A DNA stretch of 64,000 bases from Mesorhizobium sp. WSM4306 (GTDB lineage Bacteria; Pseudomonadota; Alphaproteobacteria; Rhizobiales; Rhizobiaceae), in the NCBI RefSeq assembly GCF_007003975.1, contig NZ_VFTC01000009.1, positions 124,001 to 188,000 on the forward strand, written 5' to 3'. The notes beneath the pieces were generated by a model. It was not told the DNA's origin and ran no database searches. It was given only the letters and a program-made list of their open reading frames with translations. The translations under genes were made by a program, and so were the position numbers. This document shows positions 52,778-61,671 of the stretch, in pieces; position 1 is the stretch's first letter; every line of letters starts with the position of its first letter.

Positions 52778-53562
52778 GCCTGCTCAGCGTCTCCAACCTG
52801 ACCAAACACTACCGCCGCGGCGGCACGACCATCGCCGCCGTCGACGGCGTCTCCTTCACCATCGAACCCGGCGAAACGCTGGCGCTGGCCGGCCCCTCCG
52901 GCAGCGGCAAGTCGACGATCGCGCGGCTGGTGCTCAGGCTGATCGAGCCTGACGCCGGAAACATACAATTCAAAGGCGATGACTTCCTGGCCTTGAACGG
53001 TGCCGCGCTGCGTGCACGCCGCGCACGCCTGCAAATGGTGTTTCAGGATCCGCTCGCCGCCTTCAACCCGCGCGCGACGGTGGCGCGTGTGCTTGACGAC
53101 CCCTTGCGCATCCATGCCATCGCCTCCCGCGTCGAACGGCCTGCCCGCATCGCTGCCTTGCTTGAGCGTGTTGGGCTGACGGCCGATCTCGCTCCACGCT
53201 CCATCCATGAAATCTCCGGCGGCCAGCGCCAGCGCGTAGCGATTGCCCGCGCCATCGCAACGAACCCGTCACTGATCGTACTCGACGAAGCGGTGTCGGC
53301 GCTCGATGTTTCGGTGCGCGGACAGATCCTCGAGCTGCTGCTCGACCTGCAAGCCAGGGAACGGATCGCCTATCTGTTCATTTCGCATGATCTCGGCGTT
53401 GTTCGTGCGATCGCCCACCGCGTCGTCCTTCTCGACGCCGGGCGGATCGCCGAGAGCGGCGACGCCCGCGCCGTTATCGACGTGCCGCAATCGGCCATCG
53501 GCAAGGCACTGGTGGCGGCGGCACCAACACTCAATCGAACACATCTACAGGACGCATCATGA
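52774..53562 (+). CDS. Peptide-type ABC transporter ATP-binding protein (DppF-like)
   Basis: The 262-residue ATPase has Walker A 'GPSGSGKST', Q-loop 'MVFQDPLAAFNPRAT', signature 'ISGGQRQRVAIARAI', Walker B 'LIVLDEAVSALD' and switch 'ISHDLG'. It lacks a long C-terminal oligopeptide domain, which is normal for short DppF forms. Four-base overlaps (ATGA) join it to both neighbours. It is the intact partner of the interrupted DppD-like ATPase. Confidence 0.92.
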   Translation: MSLLSVSNLTKHYRRGGTTIAAVDGVSFTIEPGETLALAGPSGSGKSTIARLVLRLIEPDAGNIQFKGDDFLALNGAALRARRARLQMVFQDPLAAFNPRATVARVLDDPLRIHAIASRVERPARIAALLERVGLTADLAPRSIHEISGGQRQRVAIARAIATNPSLIVLDEAVSALDVSVRGQILELLLDLQARERIAYLFISHDLGVVRAIAHRVVLLDAGRIAESGDARAVIDVPQSAIGKALVAAAPTLNRTHLQDAS

Positions 53563-54068
53563 CAGACGCCGAAGCCAGAGCCGAAAAGCTCTCGCGCGAA
53601 CTCGATTTCGCCTTCCGCAACCGCGCCGATCTCTATCGCCTGTTCCTCGATGAACTGACCGGCGAACTGGGCGCGGAGAAAGCCGAGGCGATCATGGTCC
53701 GCACCATCGAGCAGCGCGGCAAGGAGGTGGCGGCAGCTGCCTTTGCCCGCTTCGGACCCAACGACGCGCCAGCCATCGGCGAAGCGTTCCTGGCCGTCAG
53801 CCCGGACGGCGGCCTGATGTATCCAACCGATATCGAGCGCGGACCGGACCATATCGCCTTCAAGGTGAAACGCTGCCCACTGAAGGATGCCTGGATCGAG
53901 GCGGGTGTCGGCGATGAAAAGCTCGCCACGCTCTGCCGCATCGCCGGCGCCTTCGACCGCGGCCTGTTCGAGGCGACGGGCGTGCGCTTCGACAACGTCA
54001 CCTGGACGCCGGGACACGGCTCAGGCTGCTGCCACATCGCGCTGACCAACCGGGATGCTGCCGGATAG
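53559..54068 (+). CDS. L-2-amino-thiazoline-4-carboxylic acid hydrolase family protein
   Basis: The 169-residue protein resembles the ATC-hydrolase family (PF14196): an N-terminal helical part, then 'VKRCPLKDAWIEAG', 'LCRIAGAFDRGLFEATG' and 'CCHIALTNRD', with conserved Cys, Asp and His. The founding enzyme opens a thiazoline ring to make cysteine derivatives. Here it is translationally coupled (ATGA) to a peptide-type ABC operon, so it probably processes the imported compound. The substrate is not known. Confidence 0.72.
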   Translation: MTDAEARAEKLSRELDFAFRNRADLYRLFLDELTGELGAEKAEAIMVRTIEQRGKEVAAAAFARFGPNDAPAIGEAFLAVSPDGGLMYPTDIERGPDHIAFKVKRCPLKDAWIEAGVGDEKLATLCRIAGAFDRGLFEATGVRFDNVTWTPGHGSGCCHIALTNRDAAG

Positions 54069-54085
54069 CCAGCGGCGCCGCCCAA

Positions 54086-54868
54086 TCAGTCGGCGGGAAA
54101 CACATGCAGCTCCGTGCCCGCCTGTTCGGCAGCAGTGCGCAGGTCGGCCTTGGGTTCGCTGTCGGTGACGATATCGGCAATGTCGTCCAGTCCGCAGATG
54201 CGCTCAAGGCTGGAGCGCCCGAACTTGTCGTGGGTCACCACCAGCACCGTCGACAGGGACCGCGATATCATCGCGCGCTTGACTGCCGCGGCGCCGGAGA
54301 TCATGTCGCTCGGGCCGTCGGCACTTAGTCCCGACGCCCCGATGATGGCGACGTCAGCGTTGTAGCGGCGCACGAACTCGACCGTGTCTTCGCCCAGCAC
54401 GCTGCCTTCGCGGCTGTCATAGGTCCCGGGGCAGAGCAGCACCCGGAAGGTCGGATTGGCGCCGGCCACCGAGGCCACGCCGGTGGAATTGGTGATGATG
54501 GTAAGGTCGCGCTTCAGCTGCGAAAGGTTGCGTGCCACCTCATAAGTGGTCGAACCGCCGTCGATCATCACGATCTGGCCCTTCTCGACCAGGCCGGCCG
54601 CGCCGCGGCCGATGCGGGCGCGCTCGTCGACCAGGGTCAGGCCGCGCTCGGAAATCACCGGTTCGGTCGTCACCAGCGAGATCGTCGCGCCGCCATAGGT
54701 GCGGTTGATCAGCCCGGCATCGCCGAGTTCGATGAGATCGCGGCGGATCGTTTCGCCGGCGACGCCGATGCGGCGCGCAAGCTTGGAGATGCGAATGGAC
54801 GCCGACCGGCGCACTTCCGAAAGGATAAGCGCGTGCCGCTCCTTCTTCGTCAGTCGGCCATGGTCCAT
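54086..54868 (-). CDS. DeoR/GlpR family transcriptional regulator
   Basis: The 260-residue protein has an N-terminal DeoR helix-turn-helix ('RISKLARRIGVAGETIRRDL', 'LGDAGLINRTYGGATI') and a sugar-phosphate-sensing domain ('VMIDGGSTTYEVARNL', 'VAIIGASGLSADG', 'LVVTHDKFGR'). It is the last gene of the leftward polyol operon, separated from the HAD gene by two bases. It probably represses that operon and the divergent ABC operon through the tandem repeat at 59190-59231. Confidence 0.92.
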   Translation of the reverse strand: MDHGRLTKKERHALILSEVRRSASIRISKLARRIGVAGETIRRDLIELGDAGLINRTYGGATISLVTTEPVISERGLTLVDERARIGRGAAGLVEKGQIVMIDGGSTTYEVARNLSQLKRDLTIITNSTGVASVAGANPTFRVLLCPGTYDSREGSVLGEDTVEFVRRYNADVAIIGASGLSADGPSDMISGAAAVKRAMISRSLSTVLVVTHDKFGRSSLERICGLDDIADIVTDSEPKADLRTAAEQAGTELHVFPAD

Positions 54869-54870
54869 GA

Positions 54871-55677
54871 TTATTCCATTCCCTTTGCAGCAATCAACGC
54901 GTCGGCAAGCTCGGCAAATCCGTGCGCGCCGCGCCCGGTTGTGACGAAGGCAGGAGATGCCGGAAGTTCGCCGGCGAAGTCCAGCACATTAGCGACGCCG
55001 ACGCTGTTGGGGAAGAAGCCGAACATTGGTGCATCGTTTGGACTATCGCCGACGAAGACAATGCTGTCCTTGTCGTGGTCAATATCTATACCGAAACAGT
55101 CGCGCAAGAATAGCCGGCTTGTCGACAGTTTGTCGTATGTGCCGAACCAGCCATTGACATGGATGGACGAGATTTTCGCCGTCGCACCGAAGCGCTGGAA
55201 GATACCGACGATCTTCAGCACGTCGGTTTTGGGCAGCGGCGCGACGTCCTCGCAGAAATCGATCGCCAGGTCGGCCTCGCGATAGGACTGGTCGGCAGCG
55301 ACCGCCGCACCCGGAATTTCCGCGAGCACGGCGCGTTCGATCTCGCGCAGCCGCGCCGCGTCGGCCTGCCGTTCGGCGGCGCTTTTGGAGTAGTGGCGGA
55401 CCATCCGCTTGCTGGCGTCGTCGTAGCGAAAATAGAAGGCGCCGTTCTCACCGATCACACCGTCCACCGGCCATTGCCGGGCGATCAGGTCGCACCAGCC
55501 AGCCGGCCGGCCGGTGACCGGCGCGACGATGAACCCAGCCTGCTTCAGCCGCTCCAGCGCCGCATAGGCCTTTGCCGGCAGCCGCCCCTTGTCGGTCAAG
55601 GTGTCGTCTATGTCGGTCAGCACGACGGCGATCTTGCGCCGGTCCAGGGCGGTGAAGTCGGCGAGCGGGCGCAGCAC
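54871..55677 (-). CDS. HAD-superfamily phosphatase (IIB, Cof-like)
   Basis: The 268-residue protein has HAD motif I 'LTDIDDTLTD' with the nucleophile Asp, motif II 'APVTGRPAG', a cap domain, and motif IV 'FVGDSPNDAPMFGFFPNSVG'. Members dephosphorylate small sugar phosphates. It is the fourth gene of a leftward operon with a kinase and a glycerol-1-phosphate-dehydrogenase-like enzyme, five bases after the latter. A clean-up phosphatase like AraL of Bacillus is one possible role. Confidence 0.87.
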   Translation of the reverse strand: MLRPLADFTALDRRKIAVVLTDIDDTLTDKGRLPAKAYAALERLKQAGFIVAPVTGRPAGWCDLIARQWPVDGVIGENGAFYFRYDDASKRMVRHYSKSAAERQADAARLREIERAVLAEIPGAAVAADQSYREADLAIDFCEDVAPLPKTDVLKIVGIFQRFGATAKISSIHVNGWFGTYDKLSTSRLFLRDCFGIDIDHDKDSIVFVGDSPNDAPMFGFFPNSVGVANVLDFAGELPASPAFVTTGRGAHGFAELADALIAAKGME

Positions 55678-55681
55678 CCGT

Positions 55682-56974
55682 TCAGGCTCCCGCCGCGACC
55701 GTTTCGAGCGAGGCAGCGGCGACGTCGAGCATGGTGAACCTGTCGCGGATCAGCCTCGCATTGGCAACCGCCTCGTCGTAGAAGGCAGCCGGTATGGCGA
55801 CCTCCTGCGGCGTGGTCGGCGCGCCAGCGGCACGCAGTGCTGCCGCGATCTCGCGCGCCGGACGGGCCACGCGGGAAAGCCTTTCGCGATACGAGCGCCA
55901 TTGCTCGGCCAGCATGGTGTTGATGGCGGTCGCCCGCTCATGGTCGAGCAGCTTGGGCTTGAACGCTGCCCAGCAGGAGTGTCCAAGCGTTTCGCCAAAG
56001 ATCTCGATGAAGCGGTCCTGTGTATCGGCGGACGGCGCAAGCTGCAGGCCCGGCAGCGCCAGCACTTGTTCCTGCAGCCGCGCCATCGTCAATGTCGTCA
56101 CCGCTATGTGTTCGCCGTGATGCGTCTCGGGCAGCCCCTGGCCCCGCATGTCGATATAGTGGGCGATCAGATGTTCGCCTTGGCTGGCAGGATAGGAGCC
56201 GCCGCACAAAGTCATGCCGAGACCCGACATGACCAGCGTGCGCACCAGCACTTCCATCGCCGCGAGGTCGCCGGTCCTGAGTTCGCCGGCCTTGGCGATC
56301 AGCGTCTTCTCGTCCCCGGCCAGAAGCATGAACGGCGCCTGCCTGTAGGGCGTGCCGATCAACAGATGCGCCATCAGCCAGTCCGTCTGGGCGGTCGGTC
56401 GCGCCATCGAGTCGCCGAAGCCGGCGGCGATCAGCCGGTGCGGTGCCCGCGCCATGACGTCGAGATCAAGGAACACGCCGACCGGCAGGCTCGCCGTCAG
56501 CGATTTCTTCAGGCCATCCTCGGTGATTGCCGCCGACACAGAGGTGTAGCCGTTCATCGACGGCGCTGTACCGAAGACCACATAGGGTTTCTGGGTCAGA
56601 TGTGCGGCGTATTTGGCGATGTCGTTGATCGAGCCCGATCCGACCGCGACCAGGCCGCTGGCGTCTTTCGTGCGGGCGATCACCAATCGCACGGCGTCCA
56701 TGTCCGGATGCGGATGGCGCGGCAAGATGATCTTGTCGACATCGCTGCTGCCACGCAGCGCGATCGACACCCTCTCGCCCAGCGCCAGCCTTGTGTCGGG
56801 ATCCATGACCACAGCGAGCTTGCGACCGAGCGGCAACGGCTTGACCAGCGCATCCGCTTCGTCGCCGAGACCGCGCCCGATCACGATGGTCTTCAGCGGC
56901 AACGATAGCATTCCCTCGCCATCCGGGTCAGGCAGGGTACCGGCAATGAGACGATCGAGCATTTCCTTGGACAT
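55682..56974 (-). CDS. sn-glycerol-1-phosphate-dehydrogenase-like protein (AraM/EgsA family)
   Basis: The 430-residue metal-dependent dehydrogenase has the nucleotide loop 'VAVGSGSINDIAKYAA', 'FGTAPSMNGYTSVSAAI', and metal ligands in 'AGFGDSMARPTAQTDW' (Asp), 'GEHLIAHYIDM' (His) and 'HHGEHIAV' (His). This matches the AraM/G1PDH branch of the iron-alcohol-dehydrogenase/DHQS fold, which reduces dihydroxyacetone phosphate with NAD(P)H. In this operon it may instead oxidise a polyol phosphate made by the FGGY kinase upstream. Confidence 0.85.
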   Translation of the reverse strand: MSKEMLDRLIAGTLPDPDGEGMLSLPLKTIVIGRGLGDEADALVKPLPLGRKLAVVMDPDTRLALGERVSIALRGSSDVDKIILPRHPHPDMDAVRLVIARTKDASGLVAVGSGSINDIAKYAAHLTQKPYVVFGTAPSMNGYTSVSAAITEDGLKKSLTASLPVGVFLDLDVMARAPHRLIAAGFGDSMARPTAQTDWLMAHLLIGTPYRQAPFMLLAGDEKTLIAKAGELRTGDLAAMEVLVRTLVMSGLGMTLCGGSYPASQGEHLIAHYIDMRGQGLPETHHGEHIAVTTLTMARLQEQVLALPGLQLAPSADTQDRFIEIFGETLGHSCWAAFKPKLLDHERATAINTMLAEQWRSYRERLSRVARPAREIAAALRAAGAPTTPQEVAIPAAFYDEAVANARLIRDRFTMLDVAAASLETVAAGA

Positions 56975-56988
56975 CGGGAGCCGTCCAA

Positions 56989-58446
56989 TCAGTCAGCATG
57001 AAGCGGGATCAGGGCATCGAACAAGGTCCGATACCGACGGTAACTTCTGTCGTACCCGGCCTTGGCCGAAGGATTGGGGTCGATCGTCTCGATGCTACCG
57101 CTCAGCCTTTCGGCCGCCTGCTGCACTGAGGACGAAAGGCCAATGGCGGTGGCAGCAAGGATTGCCGCACCGATCAGCGAGGCATCGGCGGCGCTTGCCA
57201 TCTCGACCGGCCTGCCACTGACATCGGCGCGGATCTGCGCCCACACCCGGCTACGGGCGCCGCCGCCGGAGAGCCTGATGCGCCCAGTGGCGATGCCGAG
57301 CTGGTCCAGCCGGTCGACCACGTCACGCATGGCAAAGGCGCAGCCCTCCAGCACAGCGCGGGCGCAAGTCGCTTTGCCGTGGAAGGATGTCAGGCCGTAG
57401 AAAGCGCCCCGCGCCTCGGCGATCCAACGCGGTGCCATGGCGCCGGACAGTGCCGGGACGAACAGCAAATCGTCGCTGCCGGCAACGACCGTCGCCGCCA
57501 GCTCCGACATCGCCGCCGGCGAATCCACGCCGAAGGTAGACTGGAACCAGGTCACTGCGCCGCCCGAAAGCCATCCGGGATTGGAGACGAAATAGCGGTC
57601 ACCGAGAAAACCATGCGTCTCGACCAGGCCGCCGGGATCGAGGCGAAATGTGTCAGACACTGCACCGACCACTTCGGCCGTGCCGAGGTTGCAGGCAACG
57701 ATATCGGGCACAACAACGCCGGCGCCGATGGCGGCGGAAAAATCATCACCGGTGCCAACTGCCAGCGGGGTGCCCACAGGCAGGCCGGTCAGCTCGGCGC
57801 CGGCCGCAGTCAAGGCGCCGGCGACCGCCGATGCATCGTCGATGCCGGGCAGCTTATCGGCATCGATGTCGAAGGCCGCCAGCAGATCGCCGGCATAGTC
57901 GCGCTCCTTCAGCCCATAGAGCATGGTCGTCGAGGCAAGTGCGTGGTCGATGACGGCACGACCGCACAACGCAGCGACAACGAACGAAACCGGCTGGTGC
58001 CAGAGCGCCACGCGGCGCGCTTCGGGCAAGTTGCGCGCTGCCCAGCGGATTTTCGCCGCCAAATGGGTGGCGTCGAGGACGAGACCGGTGCGTTCGCGGA
58101 TGAAGCCGGGATCTATACCGGCGATCTCTCCCGACGCCCGCCGATCCATCCAGATAATGCAAGGCGCCACTGCCTGGCCGCTGCCGTCGACTGCGACGCA
58201 GCCGTCGAGCTGGCCGGCAATGGCAATGCCCTTGATGTCGGACGGTGCACGCCCAGCCTTGTCGAGCGCGCCGGCAATGGCTGGCCTGAGCGCCGCCAGC
58301 CACAGCGCCGGATTCTGTTCGGCCCAACCCGGCGCCGGGAAGGCCGGCTGATAAAGCACAGCAGCCTCGCCACGCAGCCGCAATTCGTCATCGACGACGA
58401 TCGCCTTCAGGCTTTGTGTGCCGAGATCGATGCCGACGACTGGCAT
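56989..58446 (-). CDS. FGGY-family carbohydrate kinase
   Basis: About 485 residues with two actin-like domains. 'VVGIDLGTQSLKAIVVD' is phosphate loop 1, 'AVGTGDDFSAAIGAGVV' holds the catalytic Asp loop, and 'LSGGGARSRVWAQIRADVSG' is the C-terminal FGGY signature. The usual GQMHG substrate loop reads GQLDG, suggesting an unusual sugar or polyol. The ATG at 58446 overlaps the stop of the upstream barrel gene by one base; longer forms would run antisense-like through it. Confidence 0.9.
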   Translation of the reverse strand: MPVVGIDLGTQSLKAIVVDDELRLRGEAAVLYQPAFPAPGWAEQNPALWLAALRPAIAGALDKAGRAPSDIKGIAIAGQLDGCVAVDGSGQAVAPCIIWMDRRASGEIAGIDPGFIRERTGLVLDATHLAAKIRWAARNLPEARRVALWHQPVSFVVAALCGRAVIDHALASTTMLYGLKERDYAGDLLAAFDIDADKLPGIDDASAVAGALTAAGAELTGLPVGTPLAVGTGDDFSAAIGAGVVVPDIVACNLGTAEVVGAVSDTFRLDPGGLVETHGFLGDRYFVSNPGWLSGGAVTWFQSTFGVDSPAAMSELAATVVAGSDDLLFVPALSGAMAPRWIAEARGAFYGLTSFHGKATCARAVLEGCAFAMRDVVDRLDQLGIATGRIRLSGGGARSRVWAQIRADVSGRPVEMASAADASLIGAAILAATAIGLSSSVQQAAERLSGSIETIDPNPSAKAGYDRSYRRYRTLFDALIPLHAD

Positions 58447-59123
58447 TAGACACGCTCGCAATCCGCGAGGACATCCCGCAGTTGCGAGAGGATAGAACCT
58501 TTCGTCGGCGAATAGGAGCCGTCGAAAACCGCTGTGCCAATGGTAAAAGCGTCTGCGCCAGCCTGCTTGATTGCCTTGATCCGATCGGCCGAAGCCACCG
58601 CGCCGGCTACGATCAGATGCCGCAACGGACCAAGGCCGCGCCGGGCGGCGCGAACCAGTTCGGCCGGGTCGGCCTCGGTGGCGCGATAGGCGAGGATGTC
58701 GCATCCCGCACAACCCTTTTCCACAAAGGATCGGCAGTCGGCCTCGACATCTCCAGGCGAGCCGCCGAGCTTGGTCGGATGGCCGACCGGCCGTCCCGGA
58801 AAAGGGTAGTATTCGGTATCGCTCCCCTCCAGCAGCCCCATGATCTCGTCGACCTGCGTGCCGCCAAGCAGCCGCTGGATGCCGAGATCCCTGGCGATGC
58901 GCGCCGAATTGAGGCAGGCTTCTGCTGTCGTCGAGACAACTTCCATGTAAGTGGTGGCGCCTGTCCGGCGGATGGCGCCGGCGAGCTTACGCAGTACATT
59001 CGGCGCCACGCCGATGTCCTTGAAGCCGACATGCTTCAGCCCGACCGGCTCGATCAGCTCGACCAGGTCGAGACAGTCCTCGACCGTGCGATCGTTACGC
59101 GTCAGCATGAAGATGAAGTCCAT
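58446..59123 (-). CDS. Beta/alpha-barrel protein of unknown function
   Basis: A 225-residue predicted TIM barrel: 'MDFIFMLTRNDRTVEDCLDL', 'LKHVGFKDIGVAPNVLRKL', 'TYMEVVSTTAEACLNSARIA', 'IVAGAVASADRIKAIKQAGA' and the phosphate-binding-type loop 'FTIGTAVFDGSY'. The C-terminal glycine loop is like that of barrels that bind phosphorylated substrates. It may be an aldolase or isomerase acting on the phosphorylated sugar, but I cannot assign a reaction. It is the first gene of the leftward operon. Confidence 0.78.
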   Translation of the reverse strand: MDFIFMLTRNDRTVEDCLDLVELIEPVGLKHVGFKDIGVAPNVLRKLAGAIRRTGATTYMEVVSTTAEACLNSARIARDLGIQRLLGGTQVDEIMGLLEGSDTEYYPFPGRPVGHPTKLGGSPGDVEADCRSFVEKGCAGCDILAYRATEADPAELVRAARRGLGPLRHLIVAGAVASADRIKAIKQAGADAFTIGTAVFDGSYSPTKGSILSQLRDVLADCERV

Positions 59124-59189
59124 CCGAAAGGTCCCTCGCCTCGGGAAAGCCGGTTTACTGCCGGTCTGTTAACATCTCCCAACCAATTG

Positions 59190-59231
59190 TTGCAAGGTGC
59201 CACATTTTAATTTGCAGTACCACACATTTTA
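59190..59231. promoter_or_regulatory. Tandem 22-bp-period repeat, probable DeoR operator
   Basis: TTGCAAGGTGCCACATTTTA (59190-59209) and TTGCAGTACCACACATTTTA (59212-59231) are direct repeats spaced 22 bases, two helical turns, in the gap between divergent operons. DeoR-family regulators commonly bind direct repeats in such places, and one is encoded at the end of the leftward operon. TGTTAACA (59167-59174) is an extra palindrome nearby. Confidence 0.55.
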
Positions 59232-59282
59232 TGACAGAACGGGCGCCGGCCCGCCAGGCACGACTTCTAGGGAGAGGGAAGA

Positions 59283-60665
59283 ATGCTCAAGCCGCTGAGA
59301 CGTGAGAGTGCCGCATCCGGGCTGCTCGTCATCGCCGCCCTTATGTGGCAAATCACACAGGCTGCTGCGTGGGACCTGAAGGAGGCGTCGAAGCCTTACA
59401 GCGGTCAGACCATCCGCATGGTCGGCGAGGCGCTGCCGCCGCTCGAAGCGTTGAAGAAGATGGCGCCGGAGTTCGAAAAGCAGACCGGCATCCATGTCGA
59501 AGTCGAGATGTACGAGCATTCCGAAGCCGTCAACAAGGTCCAGCTCGATCTCAATTCGCACCGCGGCCGCTACGACGTCATCATCCAGCCGCATCGCGAA
59601 CTCGGCAAATTCGCCACCAACAACCATCTGGTCGAAATCGCCAAGACGATGGCTGATCCGGCTTTGCGCGATCCGACCTTCGAGCCGGAGAAGCAGCTCT
59701 ACCAGACCGCCTGGCACGAAATCTCCTGGTATGACGGCAAGGAGTACGGCTTCCCCTTCACCGTGCTCAATATGTTCATGTGGTATCGCTCGGACCTGCT
59801 CGCCGATCCCAAGGAGCAGGCCGGCTTCAAGGCCAAGTATGGCTACGATCTGGCGCCTGCCAGGGACTGGAAGCAGTATCGCGACATCGCCGAATGGTTC
59901 TACCGACCCGACCAGGGCTTTTACGGCACCGCCCTGCAGGGCAAGCGCCACGAGGCGCTGTGGTATGAGTGGCTCAACTTCCTCTATTCCTTCGGCGGCG
60001 ACGTGCTCGACGTCAAGAGCGGCTCGGCCTGCGGCCCGGTCATCGTCAACAGCCCCAAGGCCGTCGCCTCCCTCGAATTCTACAAGAGCCTGCTGCAATT
60101 CTCGCCGCCGGACAGCCTCAACTATTTCTGGGACGACGTCATGGCGCTGATGCAGCAGGCCAAGGTCGCCGAGCTGATCATGTGGAACGACGCCACCTAT
60201 GCCGTGTCGGTCGACACCACCGCCTCCACCGTCGTCGGCAAGGTCGGCTTCGACCTCGTGCCGCAAGGCGAAGGCGGCAAGATCGGCCAGGTCGAGGGCT
60301 GGACCTACCTGATCCCCGTCTATTCGAAGAACCAGCAGGCGGCCTTCCTCTTCGTCCAGTGGATGATGGGCTATGATCGCCAGCTCGAACAGCATCTCAA
60401 TGGCGGCGCCTCGGGCCGGCCCGATGTCTATGCCTCGGCGGAGGTGCAGAAACTGCCCTACGCCAAGGCCTCGATGGAGGCCAACGAGCATGCGGTGCCG
60501 AAGGCGACGCTGCCGCAATCGGCCGAGATGACCGACATACTGGTGCGAGAGCTGTCGTCCTACCTCGCCGGCGAGAAGGAAGCGCAGGCTGCCCTCGACA
60601 CCGCCGCCACCGACATCTCGACATTGCTCGGTTCTTGCGCACCCATGACCTATCCGGCACGATAG
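59283..60665 (+). CDS. Sugar/polyol ABC transporter extracellular solute-binding protein (family 1)
   Basis: The 460-residue protein has an N-terminal export signal ('SGLLVIAALMWQITQAAA') and a family 1 binding fold: 'KKMAPEFEKQTGIHVEVEMY', 'YDVIIQPHRELGKFA', 'TAWHEISWYDGKEYGFPFTV', 'GVALNGGASG'-like 'QHLNGGASGRPDVY' near the C-terminus. GGGAGAGGG provides the ribosome site. It faces the kinase/dehydrogenase operon, so its ligand is probably the sugar or polyol that operon consumes. Confidence 0.9.
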   Translation: MLKPLRRESAASGLLVIAALMWQITQAAAWDLKEASKPYSGQTIRMVGEALPPLEALKKMAPEFEKQTGIHVEVEMYEHSEAVNKVQLDLNSHRGRYDVIIQPHRELGKFATNNHLVEIAKTMADPALRDPTFEPEKQLYQTAWHEISWYDGKEYGFPFTVLNMFMWYRSDLLADPKEQAGFKAKYGYDLAPARDWKQYRDIAEWFYRPDQGFYGTALQGKRHEALWYEWLNFLYSFGGDVLDVKSGSACGPVIVNSPKAVASLEFYKSLLQFSPPDSLNYFWDDVMALMQQAKVAELIMWNDATYAVSVDTTASTVVGKVGFDLVPQGEGGKIGQVEGWTYLIPVYSKNQQAAFLFVQWMMGYDRQLEQHLNGGASGRPDVYASAEVQKLPYAKASMEANEHAVPKATLPQSAEMTDILVRELSSYLAGEKEAQAALDTAATDISTLLGSCAPMTYPAR

Positions 60666-60684
60666 GTCTCGAATGTCGCGCAGA

Positions 60685-60714
60685 GGCTACCCGCAAAAGC
60701 GGGTAGCCGTTCTT
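60685..60714 (+). terminator. Terminator-like hairpin between binding-protein and permease genes
   Basis: GGCTACCCGC-AAAA-GCGGGTAGCC is a perfect 10-bp stem with a stable AAAA loop, 19 bases after the binding-protein stop, followed by GTTCTTGT. It is the plus-strand counterpart of the terminator at 41395-41433 and occupies the same place in its operon. Confidence 0.65.
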
Positions 60715-60731
60715 GTCCGCAGGAAACGCCC

Positions 60732-61661
60732 GTGACGAACCGCCCTCCATCGCAGCGCGGAATGCCGCTTCTCGACCGTGGGGTGGGACCGCTGGTGATG
60801 CTGCCGGCGACGCTGCTTGTCGTCGTCTTCCTGGTCGGTCCGTTCTACTACATGGTCTATACCGCGCTGACCGACCTCAGCTTCGCCGACGCCAGCCACT
60901 CCGGCGCCTTTGTCGGCTTCGACAATTTCCGCAAGCTGATGCGCAACGATCCGTTTTTCTGGGCGTCGTTCCTGCTGACGCTGAAATTCGTCGTCATCGC
61001 CGTGGGCCTCGAATTCCTGCTCGGCTTTGCGCTGGCCTTCCTGATCTTCCGCTTCGTCGCCAGCCAGCGGCTTTTGACCACGCTGCTGCTCATCCCGATG
61101 ATGATCGCGCCGGTCGCCGTCGGGCTGATCTGGCGTCTGCTCTTGCAGGGCGATTTCGGCATGCTCACCTTCTACATGCGCAAGGTCGGCCTGCTGGCGC
61201 AGAATGCGGCGGTGCTTTCGGCGCCCGACCTGGTCTTTCCGACCATAATCGCCATCGACGTTTGGCAGTGGACGCCTTTCGTCACCCTGATCATGCTGGC
61301 CGGCATGATGAGCTTGCCGCGCGCGCCGTTCGAGGCGGCGATGATGGATGGCGCCAAACCGTTCCAGATCTTTCGCGATGTCATGCTGCCGCTGCTGCGG
61401 CCCGTCATCGCGCTGGTGCTGCTCTTGCGCGGCATCGACGCCTTCAAGGAATTCGACAAGGTCTTCCTGATGACCGGCGGCGGCCCGGGAACGCTGACCG
61501 AGCTGGTCTCGATCTATGCCTACCGCGTCAACTTTCGCAACTGGGACCTCGGCTACGGCGCGGCGGTCGCCTTCATGATCTATCTTGTGGTGCTGATCCT
61601 GTGCTCGGTCTTCTACAAAGCTGTGTACTGGTCGAGCCGCAAACCGGCGGCTGCGTTTTGA
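60732..61661 (+). CDS. Sugar/polyol ABC transporter permease (MalF-like)
   Basis: The 309-residue permease has about six TM helices. The EAA loop is 'APFEAAMMDGAKPFQIFRDV', and 'LLIPMMIAPVAVGLIWRLLL' and 'FLMTGGGPGTLTELVSIYAY' are conserved family segments. It starts at GTG 60732 with AGGAAA upstream. It pairs with the next permease. Confidence 0.92.
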   Translation: MTNRPPSQRGMPLLDRGVGPLVMLPATLLVVVFLVGPFYYMVYTALTDLSFADASHSGAFVGFDNFRKLMRNDPFFWASFLLTLKFVVIAVGLEFLLGFALAFLIFRFVASQRLLTTLLLIPMMIAPVAVGLIWRLLLQGDFGMLTFYMRKVGLLAQNAAVLSAPDLVFPTIIAIDVWQWTPFVTLIMLAGMMSLPRAPFEAAMMDGAKPFQIFRDVMLPLLRPVIALVLLLRGIDAFKEFDKVFLMTGGGPGTLTELVSIYAYRVNFRNWDLGYGAAVAFMIYLVVLILCSVFYKAVYWSSRKPAAAF

Positions 61662-61671
61662 GGGCGCGGCG

